Source: Bacteroidales bacterium UBA4116 (GTDB lineage: Bacteria; Bacteroidota; Bacteroidia; Bacteroidales; Tannerellaceae). Taken from it: a stretch of 48,745 nucleotides of DNA. Location: NCBI GenBank assembly GCA_002381645.1, contig DFXE01000017.1, positions 1 through 48,745 on the forward strand, given 5' to 3'. A program made the translations under genes and the position numbers. Shown here in pieces: positions 34,002-43,715 of the stretch (position 1 is the first letter of the stretch; every line of letters starts with the position of its first letter). A model generated the notes under the pieces. It was not told the origin of the DNA. It saw only the letters and a list, made by a program, of their open reading frames with translations, and made no database searches.

Positions 34002-34009
34002 TACATTTG
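34002..34009 (+). promoter_or_regulatory. -7 promoter box of the tRNA methylase gene
   Basis: TACATTTG matches TAnnTTTG and is 21 bases before the ATG at 34030, so the leader is very short. It is divergent from the lon promoter. Confidence 0.6.
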
Positions 34010-34029
34010 CGGCTATCAATCAACAAAGT

Positions 34030-34743
34030 ATGGCTAACAATTATTTCCGGTTTAAACAGTTTACAATACAACAAGATAAATGCGCCATGAAAGTGGGTAC
34101 CGACGGCGTTCTGTTAGGTGCATGGGCTGAGGTGAATTCATGCCGGACCATCCTGGATGTGGGTACGGGCACTGGACTAATAGCTTTAATGCTGGCCCAA
34201 CGAAGTAATGCCCGGATCGATGCTATAGAAATAGATCAGGATGCTTTTTTACAGGCAAAAGATAACGTAGCTTCTTCACCATTTGACGACCGGATTCATA
34301 TTTATAATAAGGCATTTGACGACTTTGTGAAATTTGGGACTTTACATACATATGATTTGATTGTTTCCAATCCGCCATACTTTATACGTTCACTGGTTAG
34401 CACTGATAATAAGAGAAATGCCGCCCGACATTCTGATAGTTTATCATTTTACAACATAGTCAACCAAGGTAGAAAATTATTAACTCCTGATGGCCGTATT
34501 GCATTAATTTTACCTTATGACCAATTAAAGGAATTGACAACTCATATCAAACAAAACCAAATGCATCTGGTACGTCAAACGACGATTTACTCCAGACCAA
34601 ATACTTTGCCTAAGCGGTTTCTTATAGAAATCTCTTTTAAGACAGCAGACGTATTCATATCCGATGATTTAATAATTGAACAATCCCGGCATGTTTACAC
34701 TGATCCATACCGGGATTTAACCAAAAATTTTTATCTTTTTTAA
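34030..34743 (+). CDS. trmN6: tRNA1(Val) A37 N6-methyltransferase
   Basis: A 237-residue class I methyltransferase. FRFKQFTIQQDKCAMKVGTD is the family's N-terminus. ILDVGTGTGLIALML is the SAM loop and SNPPYF holds the catalytic NPPY motif. Its closest match is TrmN6/YfiC, which methylates A37 of tRNA1(Val). It stands alone between lon and the large modular hydrolase. Confidence 0.9.
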   Translation: MANNYFRFKQFTIQQDKCAMKVGTDGVLLGAWAEVNSCRTILDVGTGTGLIALMLAQRSNARIDAIEIDQDAFLQAKDNVASSPFDDRIHIYNKAFDDFVKFGTLHTYDLIVSNPPYFIRSLVSTDNKRNAARHSDSLSFYNIVNQGRKLLTPDGRIALILPYDQLKELTTHIKQNQMHLVRQTTIYSRPNTLPKRFLIEISFKTADVFISDDLIIEQSRHVYTDPYRDLTKNFYLF

Positions 34744-34805
34744 ATATCTATATTTAATAGAATACTGACAATATAAAAATTACACTTATTGATGTTGAAG
34801 AGCTT

Positions 34806-37800
34806 TTATTTTACGTAAACTTTCCGGCTTATCATATCATTTCCATTGACTATTTTTACGATATAATTACCTTGCGGTACGTTTAATATGGTTATTTCCT
34901 GCTGGTTTGTTTTCAATAATCTTATCACACTCCCATTTATTATGGAGATTAAACTAATTTCTGATTCATAACTTATATCATTATCTAAATATCTTATATG
35001 AACAGAGTTTGGTTGAGAATTAAATTCAATATTTAAATTTCTTTTATCAGCCATTCTCAAATTATTACTTATCAGTAATAAACTCTCCGCGGTAATTTTT
35101 TCATTCAATAAATCTATTGTAAGTTTATATTTTCCTTGTTTAGTAACCGGAACGATCCATTTATTGTCCGGACTTGCCGGTGCTACCCGTTCAATGTATT
35201 TCATCCTTTCAGACATCTCTTCATTTTTAACCTGAGAATGAAAACTGAAACCATTCCAACTTTTCTGCCCTAATATTTTGAACTGGTTACCTTCTCCTAT
35301 ATTATTAATTTTCAGATTACATTCTAATGAATATAAAAATGGGTTATCCGTATGTTGTATAAATGGAATGGCGTTATTCAAATTCCACCTGGCATCTGTT
35401 GCACCACCAATCAAGTATAATGCTTTTTTAGGATATACAATACTTGAGTTTACATAATTTCCATTTAAATTTATTTTAATCCGATATCCGTTGGTATTAG
35501 TGATAGTCCATCCTTTCAATCTTGGATTTGAACTTATCTGGACAGTTGTTTTTCCATCTATTTTTATTCCATCCGTAACAGGATAAAGGTAAAGAGTTTT
35601 ATCACTCATATCGTTCCTATTCATAAAGATGAGATTTCCGGCTTGTAATTTCGTTGCTAAGTTAAATATTCCATTTTCATCCTCCGCTAATGGGACGACC
35701 TGATTTGATAAAGCTGATCCTGTTGCCCAAAGACCTGTTAATGGAACTTTCTTAACGCTAATTTTTTTTGTTTTCATATCTACTGTAACTGTAGCATAAC
35801 CGGAAGACGATAATACGAATTTATAATCTTTCTCTTCGGAAGGTACAAATCTTATATCATATTCAGTGTTACTTTCAGTCTCAACGATCTGGTTAATAAC
35901 TGTTGCATTATAACATTGGTTCCATTTCCCCCAGTTTGTAAGGAATTTAAATTGCTTATTTTTCAAATATCCGGTCCATTCCAGTTTATCATTTGCACTT
36001 ATCATTTTCATCGGCAAGGACTTTGCTGTCCATCCAAAAGGTGTAGCATCACCGGTTAAATATAATTCTCTGCCATTACCGGAAAGATTGATGGTCAGGC
36101 TATCCACTCCTTCACCCGTAATTACAATTGCACCTTTATATTCTTTTATGGAAGTAGGTCTAAGATTTACAGATAACTTACAACCATATATACTGTCAAT
36201 AGATGATACTAATATTTTATTCGTATTTACATTGAAACCCTCACCGGATACGGAGACATTCAAATCTCCCACTAAATTACGTCCCGTTACAATTATATTT
36301 TCAGTATTTGTGACATTAAGGATTGCTGCGTCAAAATGAACTGACTTTGGACCTGTTATTACGGGTTCCTGGCTAATTATCTTTTTTGCATATTCAGCCA
36401 TTTTACCCGCACCTGCTGCATTGGGATGAACCTTATCAGAAAACATGTCAGATCCCCAGCCGTTTGACATTTCATAAAAATCAATTATTTGAATATTATA
36501 TTCTTTGGCAACTTCTTTAATGACCGGAATAATCTGGTCTTTAATAATTGAACCTCTTATAATGTTTTGAGCTGTTCCCTCTATTAACTTAGGTTTTACA
36601 TATAAAGGAGTACCTAAATATATTTTAGGATTCGATGATAAAGAAGTAAAGATCTTCACCATATCAATTAAATCAGCTTTGAAAGAGGAATAATTTTTAC
36701 TCCAATTTATAGGTTTGGAATCATTTGATCCCAGTTTTATTATTACGATATCCGGATTACTATTAGTTGCCAAAGTGAAATTTTGTTCTTTCCAATAAGG
36801 TAAATCACCATTCTTAAGTAAAGTTCTTCCCGAAACTCCATAATTAATAACCTGATATTTGTCACCTAACAATCGCCCTAAGGTTTGCGGATAAGCATTT
36901 TGCAAATTAGATAAACCATATCCTGCAGTTATACTATTTCCTATACATATAATATCCATCTTATTTTTATCTTTAATTTCTTTTATCTTGATAGTTTTTA
37001 CTGTCAGGTCGACGGTTATTATATAAGAACCTGCTTTGGCTACGTAGAATTTATAATCATTTTTACCTGCTTCATTATATACTAAATCAGACTCTTTGCT
37101 TCCATCTAAACTAAGAATCGTATTAGGTGCTTTTGCATTATAACATTTTTTCCAATCGTTTAACTCCGTTAGTATTTTAAACTCACCTTTTTTTAAATTA
37201 CCTTCCCAGGTATATCCATTTTCAGCATAGGTCATTCTTTCCGGTGTATTATTAACCCAGCCGCAAGGCATTGCACTACCAGTGAGAAACAAGGGATTTT
37301 CACCGGTTTTCACTATTTCATATTCAAGTGTATAATCATTAAATATAAATTTATAATATGCTTTTTCCGTTATCTTAAACGATAGGTTCTTTGTTTCACC
37401 TGTTGTTTTCTTCGCAATACCGCTTATACCGGATACTCCTCCCCAATCATCTCCAGACCAGTTTTGGGTATTCAGGAATTTCATTGTATATGTGGTTGAT
37501 GAAAGTTTTACCGATTCAGTTTCCCATTTATTATCTCCAATGTAAGTCATAGGATAATTGGCAGGTTTCCAATTACTAAAACTTCCGGCAACATACATTT
37601 CTATTTGTCCGGGTATTTTACCTATAACATAAGTTTGTGCTGTAATTGATGAGTTTGATAATCCATCTTTAACACTCATCGCTTTCAATGTGGTTGACGA
37701 AGAAACCTCAATTGGCTTTGAATAAAGTTTAGAAGATGTTGTTGGTTTAGATCCATCAATCGTGTAATATATTTTAGCCTCTTCGGTATCTGATGTTATT

Positions 37801-39221
37801 GAAATATACTGTTTGTCTTTGTAGTTACCTTCTTTTATACTAAACACAGGTATACCTGCCTGTGGCCTTGCAGAAATTCTATAAACCCTACATCCATGCG
37901 CAGCTATATTATCGGAGAGAGATGATTTCCTTCCCAGATCTTCATGTTTCCATAAATCCCGTACATTCCCTTCTGTTAAATTCAATTCTTGGGAAAAATT
38001 TATTGATCGTTGTTGAGTTGTATTTTCCCTATTAAAAAAAGCGACTATCCAATCGCCATTGGACATTTGTCCTTTCCATATTTGACTTTTTGAATTTGTA
38101 ACATCTCTGGATAAGGGTTGCCCAACGAATCCATCCGCATTTAATTGGAGCATTTCTTCATTTTGATACAGCCAGATATTTTTTCCTATAGTATTATATT
38201 GATCGCTTACAGCAATAGGCCCCCCGGCTATTAACTGTAATGATATTGCAGTTTTACGTTCTTCATCATTGCTAAAAGTGTTTAACCGAGTAAAGTCTCC
38301 GTCTAATATAAACTTCTTGGCTCCAAATCCTGCAACATCGGACCAATGTATAAAACCGTCAAATGTGTTATAATAAGTTGACCATATATTGTGTTTTTTT
38401 CCTCTTTCCAAATTATTAAATCTATTCCAGCCACCAGTTGCAACATCCTCGTTTATTCTTATTAAACTTCCGGATGCACTGATCATTTCATTTTCAGCAT
38501 GGTTATAAAGGTGCGGCATTACCAGGCTCAAGGTTATAGCATTTGAATCACATGCTTCCTTCATCCATTGTAAGGCTTTTCTATATTGTACTTTAGTTCT
38601 TTTTGGATTATATGCACTATACTTAGGGTTTTTATCAATTCCATCTTCATACCAGGAAAGAAAATCCACCCTTAAGTAGCTAATACCCATATCTGCATAA
38701 TATTGTATATATCCTTTTACATATTCTTCAGCTCCAGGCCGATCCACTTGAACCCACGTAAACCATGTAGATTTTTCATTAGGATCAATAAGTGTTGACA
38801 ATGGGATATCAGTTCCTTTAATTTTTAACCCTTTTTCTGCTGCAGCCTTATTTATCCACAAGGGATTATTATACATACCCAAAGTCATTCCCCTGTCCTT
38901 TAAATAATCAGCCCATGCCGCATAATCATTTTTCCAAGCGGTTGAGTGTTTTGTTCTATAACCATGTTCGTTATATGAATAGTCATCGCCCCAACCATCA
39001 ATGCATATCATATTATATCCATACTGCTTAAGATTATCATTTACCCAGTCAATATTTTTTTTCCAGATATTTTCGGGTATGGCACCGTCTTTAGTATAAC
39101 AATACTCATAAACACTCCAATATAGTGGTGCTTTATAATTATTAGTGATATTAGCATTTACAGGTGCAGAAAATGCATACATAAAAATAAAGAAACCTAA
39201 TAGTTTAAAATAGTCTTTCAT
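34806..39221 (-). CDS. Modular glycosidase/SGNH esterase with probable T9SS tail
   Basis: A 1471-residue secreted protein (signal peptide 1-23). Residues about 25-452 are a GH27-like barrel (ICIDGWGDD, SYLRVDFLSWYEDG, LIAGGPIAVSDQY). About 455-535 is a chitobiase-type Ig domain (IYYTIDGSKPTTSSKLYSKP). About 536-750 are two SusE/SusF-like modules. About 753-952 is an SGNH esterase with GNSIT, GSNDS and DKVHPN, all catalytic blocks intact. Then come an Ig-like domain, more SusF-like modules (about 1055-1375) and a ~90-residue C-terminal domain ending ISRKVYVK, typical of type IX sorting. It likely removes sugars and acyl groups from one glycan at the cell surface. Confidence 0.85.
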   Translation of the reverse strand: MKDYFKLLGFFIFMYAFSAPVNANITNNYKAPLYWSVYEYCYTKDGAIPENIWKKNIDWVNDNLKQYGYNMICIDGWGDDYSYNEHGYRTKHSTAWKNDYAAWADYLKDRGMTLGMYNNPLWINKAAAEKGLKIKGTDIPLSTLIDPNEKSTWFTWVQVDRPGAEEYVKGYIQYYADMGISYLRVDFLSWYEDGIDKNPKYSAYNPKRTKVQYRKALQWMKEACDSNAITLSLVMPHLYNHAENEMISASGSLIRINEDVATGGWNRFNNLERGKKHNIWSTYYNTFDGFIHWSDVAGFGAKKFILDGDFTRLNTFSNDEERKTAISLQLIAGGPIAVSDQYNTIGKNIWLYQNEEMLQLNADGFVGQPLSRDVTNSKSQIWKGQMSNGDWIVAFFNRENTTQQRSINFSQELNLTEGNVRDLWKHEDLGRKSSLSDNIAAHGCRVYRISARPQAGIPVFSIKEGNYKDKQYISITSDTEEAKIYYTIDGSKPTTSSKLYSKPIEVSSSTTLKAMSVKDGLSNSSITAQTYVIGKIPGQIEMYVAGSFSNWKPANYPMTYIGDNKWETESVKLSSTTYTMKFLNTQNWSGDDWGGVSGISGIAKKTTGETKNLSFKITEKAYYKFIFNDYTLEYEIVKTGENPLFLTGSAMPCGWVNNTPERMTYAENGYTWEGNLKKGEFKILTELNDWKKCYNAKAPNTILSLDGSKESDLVYNEAGKNDYKFYVAKAGSYIITVDLTVKTIKIKEIKDKNKMDIICIGNSITAGYGLSNLQNAYPQTLGRLLGDKYQVINYGVSGRTLLKNGDLPYWKEQNFTLATNSNPDIVIIKLGSNDSKPINWSKNYSSFKADLIDMVKIFTSLSSNPKIYLGTPLYVKPKLIEGTAQNIIRGSIIKDQIIPVIKEVAKEYNIQIIDFYEMSNGWGSDMFSDKVHPNAAGAGKMAEYAKKIISQEPVITGPKSVHFDAAILNVTNTENIIVTGRNLVGDLNVSVSGEGFNVNTNKILVSSIDSIYGCKLSVNLRPTSIKEYKGAIVITGEGVDSLTINLSGNGRELYLTGDATPFGWTAKSLPMKMISANDKLEWTGYLKNKQFKFLTNWGKWNQCYNATVINQIVETESNTEYDIRFVPSEEKDYKFVLSSSGYATVTVDMKTKKISVKKVPLTGLWATGSALSNQVVPLAEDENGIFNLATKLQAGNLIFMNRNDMSDKTLYLYPVTDGIKIDGKTTVQISSNPRLKGWTITNTNGYRIKINLNGNYVNSSIVYPKKALYLIGGATDARWNLNNAIPFIQHTDNPFLYSLECNLKINNIGEGNQFKILGQKSWNGFSFHSQVKNEEMSERMKYIERVAPASPDNKWIVPVTKQGKYKLTIDLLNEKITAESLLLISNNLRMADKRNLNIEFNSQPNSVHIRYLDNDISYESEISLISIINGSVIRLLKTNQQEITILNVPQGNYIVKIVNGNDMISRKVYVK

Positions 39222-39293
39222 AAAAATTTTTATAATTTTATTTCTTATTATTATACTCCATTTGTATTAAAATGAAATATATATTTTTGGAAA

Positions 39294-39301
39294 CAAAAGT
39301 A
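39294..39301 (-). promoter_or_regulatory. -7 promoter box of the modular hydrolase gene
   Basis: The minus strand reads TACTTTTG, a TAnnTTTG match, 73 bases before the ATG at 39221. The rest of the 302-base gap to the next gene (39222-39523) is very AT-rich and shows no gene or clear structure. Confidence 0.5.
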
Positions 39302-39523
39302 CTAAATAATTTTATCTAAAATGATTATAAAATTCACTCATATAAAATGTAATATTATTACATAATACAACACACCATTTTAAACAAAACGCTATTTATA
39401 ATAAATATACATTGTTTCATTGCAAAAAATAATAATAAATATTGAATAAAAAATAGTAAATTGTATATTTTTTAAATATAATTAAAAAATATACAAAAAG
39501 ATTCTATAATAAAATTATTATGG

Positions 39524-40498
39524 CTATAATCTAAAGATATAAGGTATTTTTTTATCAAAAAAACGAGTGACCTGGTCAAATAACCCCCATACTTCTTGAG
39601 AGAATGAAACGTTTTCCGGTGTGAGGACTTTAAGTGCTTTAGGTATAACAGAAATATCGATACGTTCTTCGGCATCTACGGGATCACCATCCAGATGCAT
39701 TACTCCTTTCTTCTGCCTTACGATAGTTAGCTTATTGGTTTTAATGCTTTTTATTTTACTATTGCGTTCTATTTGTTTGGTAAATAGCTGGATAGCCAAT
39801 GGGGCTATATCCAATGGTGTAAAAGGGGATAAGATAGTTACGTCCATCATCCCGTCGCAAATATTAGCATGGGGCGCTATAAAAGCATTATTACCGTATT
39901 GGGATGCATTCGCACAGGCTACCAGAAAAGCTTTCTCCGTTATCGACTGGTCATTTATTAACAATTCATATACTTCGGGTTTATAACTCAGGTACTCTTC
40001 CAGAATATTCTTAACATAGGTAAGCGAACCCCTGCGTTTTTCCCCTGCAAACTTTTTGCTGACGGCTGCATCGAAACCAACTCCGCAGGTAGTGAAGAAA
40101 ACCCGGTCGTTTGCCTGGCAACCGTCTATCGTAATTACATTCCCTGTAATTATTAATTCTATCGCTTTCTTGGTATCCATAGGGATATGGAGTTCCCTGG
40201 CTAATCCGTTTCCCGAACCTTTTGGTATAATACCCAGTACAGAATCTGAATGCATCATTGCACAGGCAATTTCGTTTACCGTACCATCGCCACCTACGGC
40301 TACGATTACCTTTACCCCGTCATCAACCGCGCGTTTAGTCAGCTCACTGGCATGCCCTGTATATTCAGTAAAGGAGACGTTCAACTTTGCATTTCTTTCT
40401 GCACATACTTCCTCTATCAACTTTGGTATCTTGCGTTTTGAGCCTACGCCGGATATAGGATTTATAATAGCTTGAACATCATATTTTTTAGCATTCAT
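39524..40498 (-). CDS. Diacylglycerol/lipid kinase family protein (YegS-like)
   Basis: A 324-residue kinase of the DAGK-catalytic fold. INPISGVGSKRKIP is the nucleotide-binding start, VGGDGTVNEIACAMM the GGDGT motif, and GIIPKGSGNGLARELHIP follows as expected. The C-terminal half has TTCGVGFDA and HLDGDPVDA. Family members phosphorylate diacylglycerol, ceramide or sphingoid lipids. The serine palmitoyltransferase gene next to it, divergently read, makes a sphingolipid substrate plausible here. -7 box TATTTTTG at 40549-40542. Confidence 0.88.
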   Translation of the reverse strand: MNAKKYDVQAIINPISGVGSKRKIPKLIEEVCAERNAKLNVSFTEYTGHASELTKRAVDDGVKVIVAVGGDGTVNEIACAMMHSDSVLGIIPKGSGNGLARELHIPMDTKKAIELIITGNVITIDGCQANDRVFFTTCGVGFDAAVSKKFAGEKRRGSLTYVKNILEEYLSYKPEVYELLINDQSITEKAFLVACANASQYGNNAFIAPHANICDGMMDVTILSPFTPLDIAPLAIQLFTKQIERNSKIKSIKTNKLTIVRQKKGVMHLDGDPVDAEERIDISVIPKALKVLTPENVSFSQEVWGLFDQVTRFFDKKIPYIFRL

Positions 40499-40541
40499 CG
40501 CTTCTGGATATTAGTTGTCGTTAGTATTAACGATGCGGCAA

Positions 40542-40549
40542 CAAAAATA
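40542..40549 (-). promoter_or_regulatory. -7 promoter box of the lipid kinase gene
   Basis: The minus strand reads TATTTTTG, matching TAnnTTTG, 44 bases before the kinase ATG at 40498. Confidence 0.55.
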
Positions 40550-40602
40550 GTGCATTTCTAAAACTTTTAAAGCATATAAACAGGTATAAGTTATTTTTTT
40601 AC

Positions 40603-40610
40603 TACTTTTG
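40603..40610 (+). promoter_or_regulatory. -7 promoter box of the serine palmitoyltransferase gene
   Basis: TACTTTTG matches TAnnTTTG. Transcription would start near 40617. Confidence 0.6.
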
Positions 40611-40710
40611 CGGCAGGATTTACCCGATCAAATGAATAAATGATATGATAACAAATCCGGACTCTTTGATAAAAAACATTCAAGCGAAAAAATTATTCTC
40701 TTCAAACAAC

Positions 40711-41898
40711 ATGAAACTTTTACAAGAGAAATTAGCTAAGTATGACGCTCCGCAAAAAGCTATGGCTGCCGGAATATATCCTTATTTCCGCATGATCGAA
40801 AGCGATCAGGACACTGTGGTACAGATCAGCGGGAAAAAGGTATTGATGTTTGGTTCAAACTCTTATCTGGGACTTACCAATCATCCGAAAGTAAAAGAAG
40901 CGGCTATTGAAGCTATTAAAAAATATGGGACGGGATGCGCGGGTTCCCGTTTTCTCAATGGAACTTTAGACCTGCATGTACAACTTGAAAAACGTTTGGC
41001 GGATTTTGTAGGTAAAGAAGAAGCTATTGTTTATTCTACCGGCTTTCAGGTAAACCTTGGAGTCGTTTCCTGCCTTACAGGACGTGAAGATTACATTTTA
41101 TGGGATGAATTAGACCATGCTTCTATTATTGAAGGGCATCGCCTTTCCTACTCGAACAAGCTTAAATTCAAACATAATGATATGGAGTCGCTGGAAAAGC
41201 AACTTCAGAAATGTGAACCGGATAAAGTAAAACTAATCGTTATTGACGGGGTTTTCAGCATGGAAGGCGATATAGCCAATTTGCCTGAAATCGTTGCACT
41301 GAGTAAAAAGTACAACGCCAGTATAATGGTTGATGAAGCACACGGTATCGGCGTTTTAGGTAAACAAGGACGCGGAACCTGCAACCACTTCGGAGTCTCA
41401 GAAGACGTAGACCTGATCATGGGGACCTTCAGCAAGTCATTTGCATCTATCGGCGGATTTATCGCTTCCGATAAAGATACCATTAACTATCTGCGCCATA
41501 ACTCACGTTCCTATATATTCAGTGCAAGTAATACACCCGGCGCCACTGCAGCAGTAGATGCCGCCCTCGATATTATGCTGAATGAACCTGAACGCATTGA
41601 GCATTTGTGGAAATTAACCAATTACGCATTGGAAGGGTTCCGTAATATGGGATGTGAAATAGGCCATACATCTACTCCTATCATTCCGCTGTTCATCCGT
41701 GATAACGAATTGACATTTCTTATTGTACGCGAATTATTCGATGCCGGTGTATTTGTTAATCCGGTTGTGGCACCGGCCGTAGCTCCTCAGGATACGTTGA
41801 TCCGTTTCTCTCTGATGGCAACACATACACAGGAACAGTTAGACTATGCCCTTGAAGCTATTAGCAAAGTATTTAAGAAACATCATATTATTCCCTGA
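40711..41898 (+). CDS. spt: Serine palmitoyltransferase
   Basis: A 395-residue enzyme of the alpha-oxoamine synthase family that joins serine and palmitoyl-CoA to make 3-ketosphinganine, the first step of Bacteroidetes sphingolipids. Conserved parts include GSNSYLGLTNHP, GCAGSRFLNGTLDLH, DEAHGIGVLG and the PLP lysine K242 in GTFSKSFASIGG. The start LLQEKLAKYDAPQK is that of known Bacteroides homologs, so ATG 40711 is preferred; the in-frame ATG at 40645 would add 22 residues. It ends before an intrinsic terminator. Confidence 0.92.
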   Translation: MKLLQEKLAKYDAPQKAMAAGIYPYFRMIESDQDTVVQISGKKVLMFGSNSYLGLTNHPKVKEAAIEAIKKYGTGCAGSRFLNGTLDLHVQLEKRLADFVGKEEAIVYSTGFQVNLGVVSCLTGREDYILWDELDHASIIEGHRLSYSNKLKFKHNDMESLEKQLQKCEPDKVKLIVIDGVFSMEGDIANLPEIVALSKKYNASIMVDEAHGIGVLGKQGRGTCNHFGVSEDVDLIMGTFSKSFASIGGFIASDKDTINYLRHNSRSYIFSASNTPGATAAVDAALDIMLNEPERIEHLWKLTNYALEGFRNMGCEIGHTSTPIIPLFIRDNELTFLIVRELFDAGVFVNPVVAPAVAPQDTLIRFSLMATHTQEQLDYALEAISKVFKKHHIIP

Positions 41899-41921
41899 TC
41901 CTGATTTACATGATATATTAG

Positions 41922-41954
41922 TAAACCGCTTTCCGTCCGGAGGCGGTTTTTTTT
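41922..41954 (+). terminator. Terminator of the serine palmitoyltransferase gene
   Basis: AACCGC (41924-41929) pairs with GCGGTT (41943-41948), with inner pairs and a T-run to 41954. Confidence 0.9.
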
Positions 41955-41985
41955 ATTGTAATGCTTACATCTGGGAATAATTATC

Positions 41986-41993
41986 TATTTTTG
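41986..41993 (+). promoter_or_regulatory. -7 promoter box of ricT
   Basis: TATTTTTG matches TAnnTTTG and is 39 bases before the ricT ATG. Confidence 0.55.
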
Positions 41994-42031
41994 TAAGATT
42001 ATGGTTATTAGACAAACTATATACTTCAGAA

Positions 42032-43252
42032 ATGGATTTTAAATTAAATAAAGGCAGTTGTTGCATGGGTAGAAAAGGATGCAGCAAAGTGCAAAATAAT
42101 AAACTCAATACTTACGATTGGCTATGTGATGTTCCCGATGCGGAAAACGCAACGGATTATGTAGAGGTTCAATTCAAAAATACGCGAAAAGGTTATTATC
42201 TGAACAGTGGAAAAATCCCATTGGAAAAAGGAGATGTTGTTGCCGTAGAATCAAGTCCCGGTCATGATATCGGGACGGTTACTCTAACCGGTAAGTTGGT
42301 TCTGCTTCAGATGAAAAAGAACCATACGAGAACGGAAGGCGTAGAGCCAAAGCGTATCTACCGTAAAGCCAAGCCAAACGACCTCGAAAAATACGAAGAA
42401 GCAAAAGCCAAAGAGCATGAAACGATGATACGTTCCCGGCAAATTGCAGCAGATTTGGGCCTGAATATGAAGATTGGCGATGTTGAGTACCAGGGTGACG
42501 GAAACAAAGCGATCTTTTATTATATCGCAGACGAACGTGTAGACTTCCGGCAACTTATCAAAGTGCTTGCTGAGGCATTCAGGGTACGTATTGAAATGAA
42601 ACAAATAGGAGCCCGTCAGGAAGCTGGACGTATAGGTGGAATCGGACCTTGCGGACGTGAATTATGCTGTTCGAGCTGGATGACAAGCTTTGTCTCCGTT
42701 GCAACCGGTGCGGCGCGTTACCAGGATATCTCCATGAATCCTCAGAAGTTAGCCGGCCAGTGTGCCAAACTGAAATGTTGTATCAATTACGAAGTTGACG
42801 CATATGTCGAAGCACAGAAACGTCTACCTTCACGTGAAATGGTATTGGAAACTAAAGACAATACATATTATCATTTTAAAACGGATATTTTCAAACAGGA
42901 AATAACCTATTCCACCGATAAATCTTTTGCTGCAAACCTGGTTACCATTACCGCACAACGTGCTTATGAAGTAATCAATATGAACAGGAAAGGCATAAAG
43001 CCTCCCTTATTGGAAGCTGATGAAAAACCTCAGACCCCTAAACGGGATTCGCATGATATTCTGGGACAGGAAAGCCTGACCAGGTTTGACAATACCAGCC
43101 CTAAGAAGAAGAAAAAGAAAAAGAAACGTCCTGTCACAGCAGAAAATCAGGAAGTTAAAACGATAAATATCACGAATCGGAAACCCAGGGTGAATAACAA
43201 TAAGCCGGTGAATCATGAGAAGCCTCAGCCTAAAACCAAACCAAAAAATTAA
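42032..43252 (+). CDS. ricT: RicT/PSP1 family protein
   Basis: A 406-residue PSP1-domain protein. VRIEMKQIGARQEAGRIGGI, GPCGRELCCSSW and GQCAKLKCCINYE are the diagnostic segments; the cysteines may hold an iron-sulfur cluster, as in RicT (YaaT) complexes that affect RNase Y and development in Firmicutes. Its job in Bacteroidetes is not settled. The C-terminal ~90 residues are Lys/Pro-rich and disordered, with a stretch of eight lysines. Its last 38 bases overlap gldH. Confidence 0.92.
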   Translation: MDFKLNKGSCCMGRKGCSKVQNNKLNTYDWLCDVPDAENATDYVEVQFKNTRKGYYLNSGKIPLEKGDVVAVESSPGHDIGTVTLTGKLVLLQMKKNHTRTEGVEPKRIYRKAKPNDLEKYEEAKAKEHETMIRSRQIAADLGLNMKIGDVEYQGDGNKAIFYYIADERVDFRQLIKVLAEAFRVRIEMKQIGARQEAGRIGGIGPCGRELCCSSWMTSFVSVATGAARYQDISMNPQKLAGQCAKLKCCINYEVDAYVEAQKRLPSREMVLETKDNTYYHFKTDIFKQEITYSTDKSFAANLVTITAQRAYEVINMNRKGIKPPLLEADEKPQTPKRDSHDILGQESLTRFDNTSPKKKKKKKKRPVTAENQEVKTINITNRKPRVNNNKPVNHEKPQPKTKPKN

Positions 43253-43703
43253 AGCATTTATCTTTATCAGCCTTTCGCTTGTTTTTTTCTCATGCGAAAA
43301 CAAATCGCTTTTCCACCAATATCAGGCGATTGATAATATTGCTTGGGAAAAGGATAAAGAATATTATTTCACCTTTATGGTAGAGGATAATTCCGTTCCT
43401 TACGATATCGTTTTTGAACTTCGTAACAACAATTTATATCCTTATCAGAACTTATGGTTGTTTATGAGTCAGGAACTTCCTAATGGCCCGATCCAACGGG
43501 ATACCATTGAGTTTATGCTGGCGGATGAATATGGAAAATGGCATGGGAAGGGTATTTCGTTGTTTCAATCGGATTTTCCTGTCCGGACAGGTTATTTATT
43601 TCCGGATAAGGGACAGTATACGTTCAGTTTCAGACAGGGAATGAGAAACGATACCCTGAGGGGAATTCAGGAAATCGGCCTCCGAGTTGAGAAGGCGGAA
43701 TAA
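43215..43703 (+). CDS. gldH: GldH-family lipoprotein
   Basis: A 162-residue protein with a lipoprotein signal (lipobox FFSC, Cys at 27). YQAIDNIAWEKDKEYYFTF, DIVFELRNNNLYPYQNLWLF and QRDTIEFMLADEYGKWHGKG match GldH, found with ricT across Bacteroidetes. In Flavobacterium, GldH is needed for gliding and type IX secretion. Here it may serve secretion, in line with the probable T9SS substrate at 34806-39221. Confidence 0.9.
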   Translation: MRSLSLKPNQKIKAFIFISLSLVFFSCENKSLFHQYQAIDNIAWEKDKEYYFTFMVEDNSVPYDIVFELRNNNLYPYQNLWLFMSQELPNGPIQRDTIEFMLADEYGKWHGKGISLFQSDFPVRTGYLFPDKGQYTFSFRQGMRNDTLRGIQEIGLRVEKAE

Positions 43704-43715
43704 GGATCGCTGACT

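Noticed and set aside
40645..40710. Extended N-terminus of serine palmitoyltransferase
   Set aside because: Known Bacteroides homologs begin at LLQEKLAKYD; the extra 22 residues look like leader sequence.
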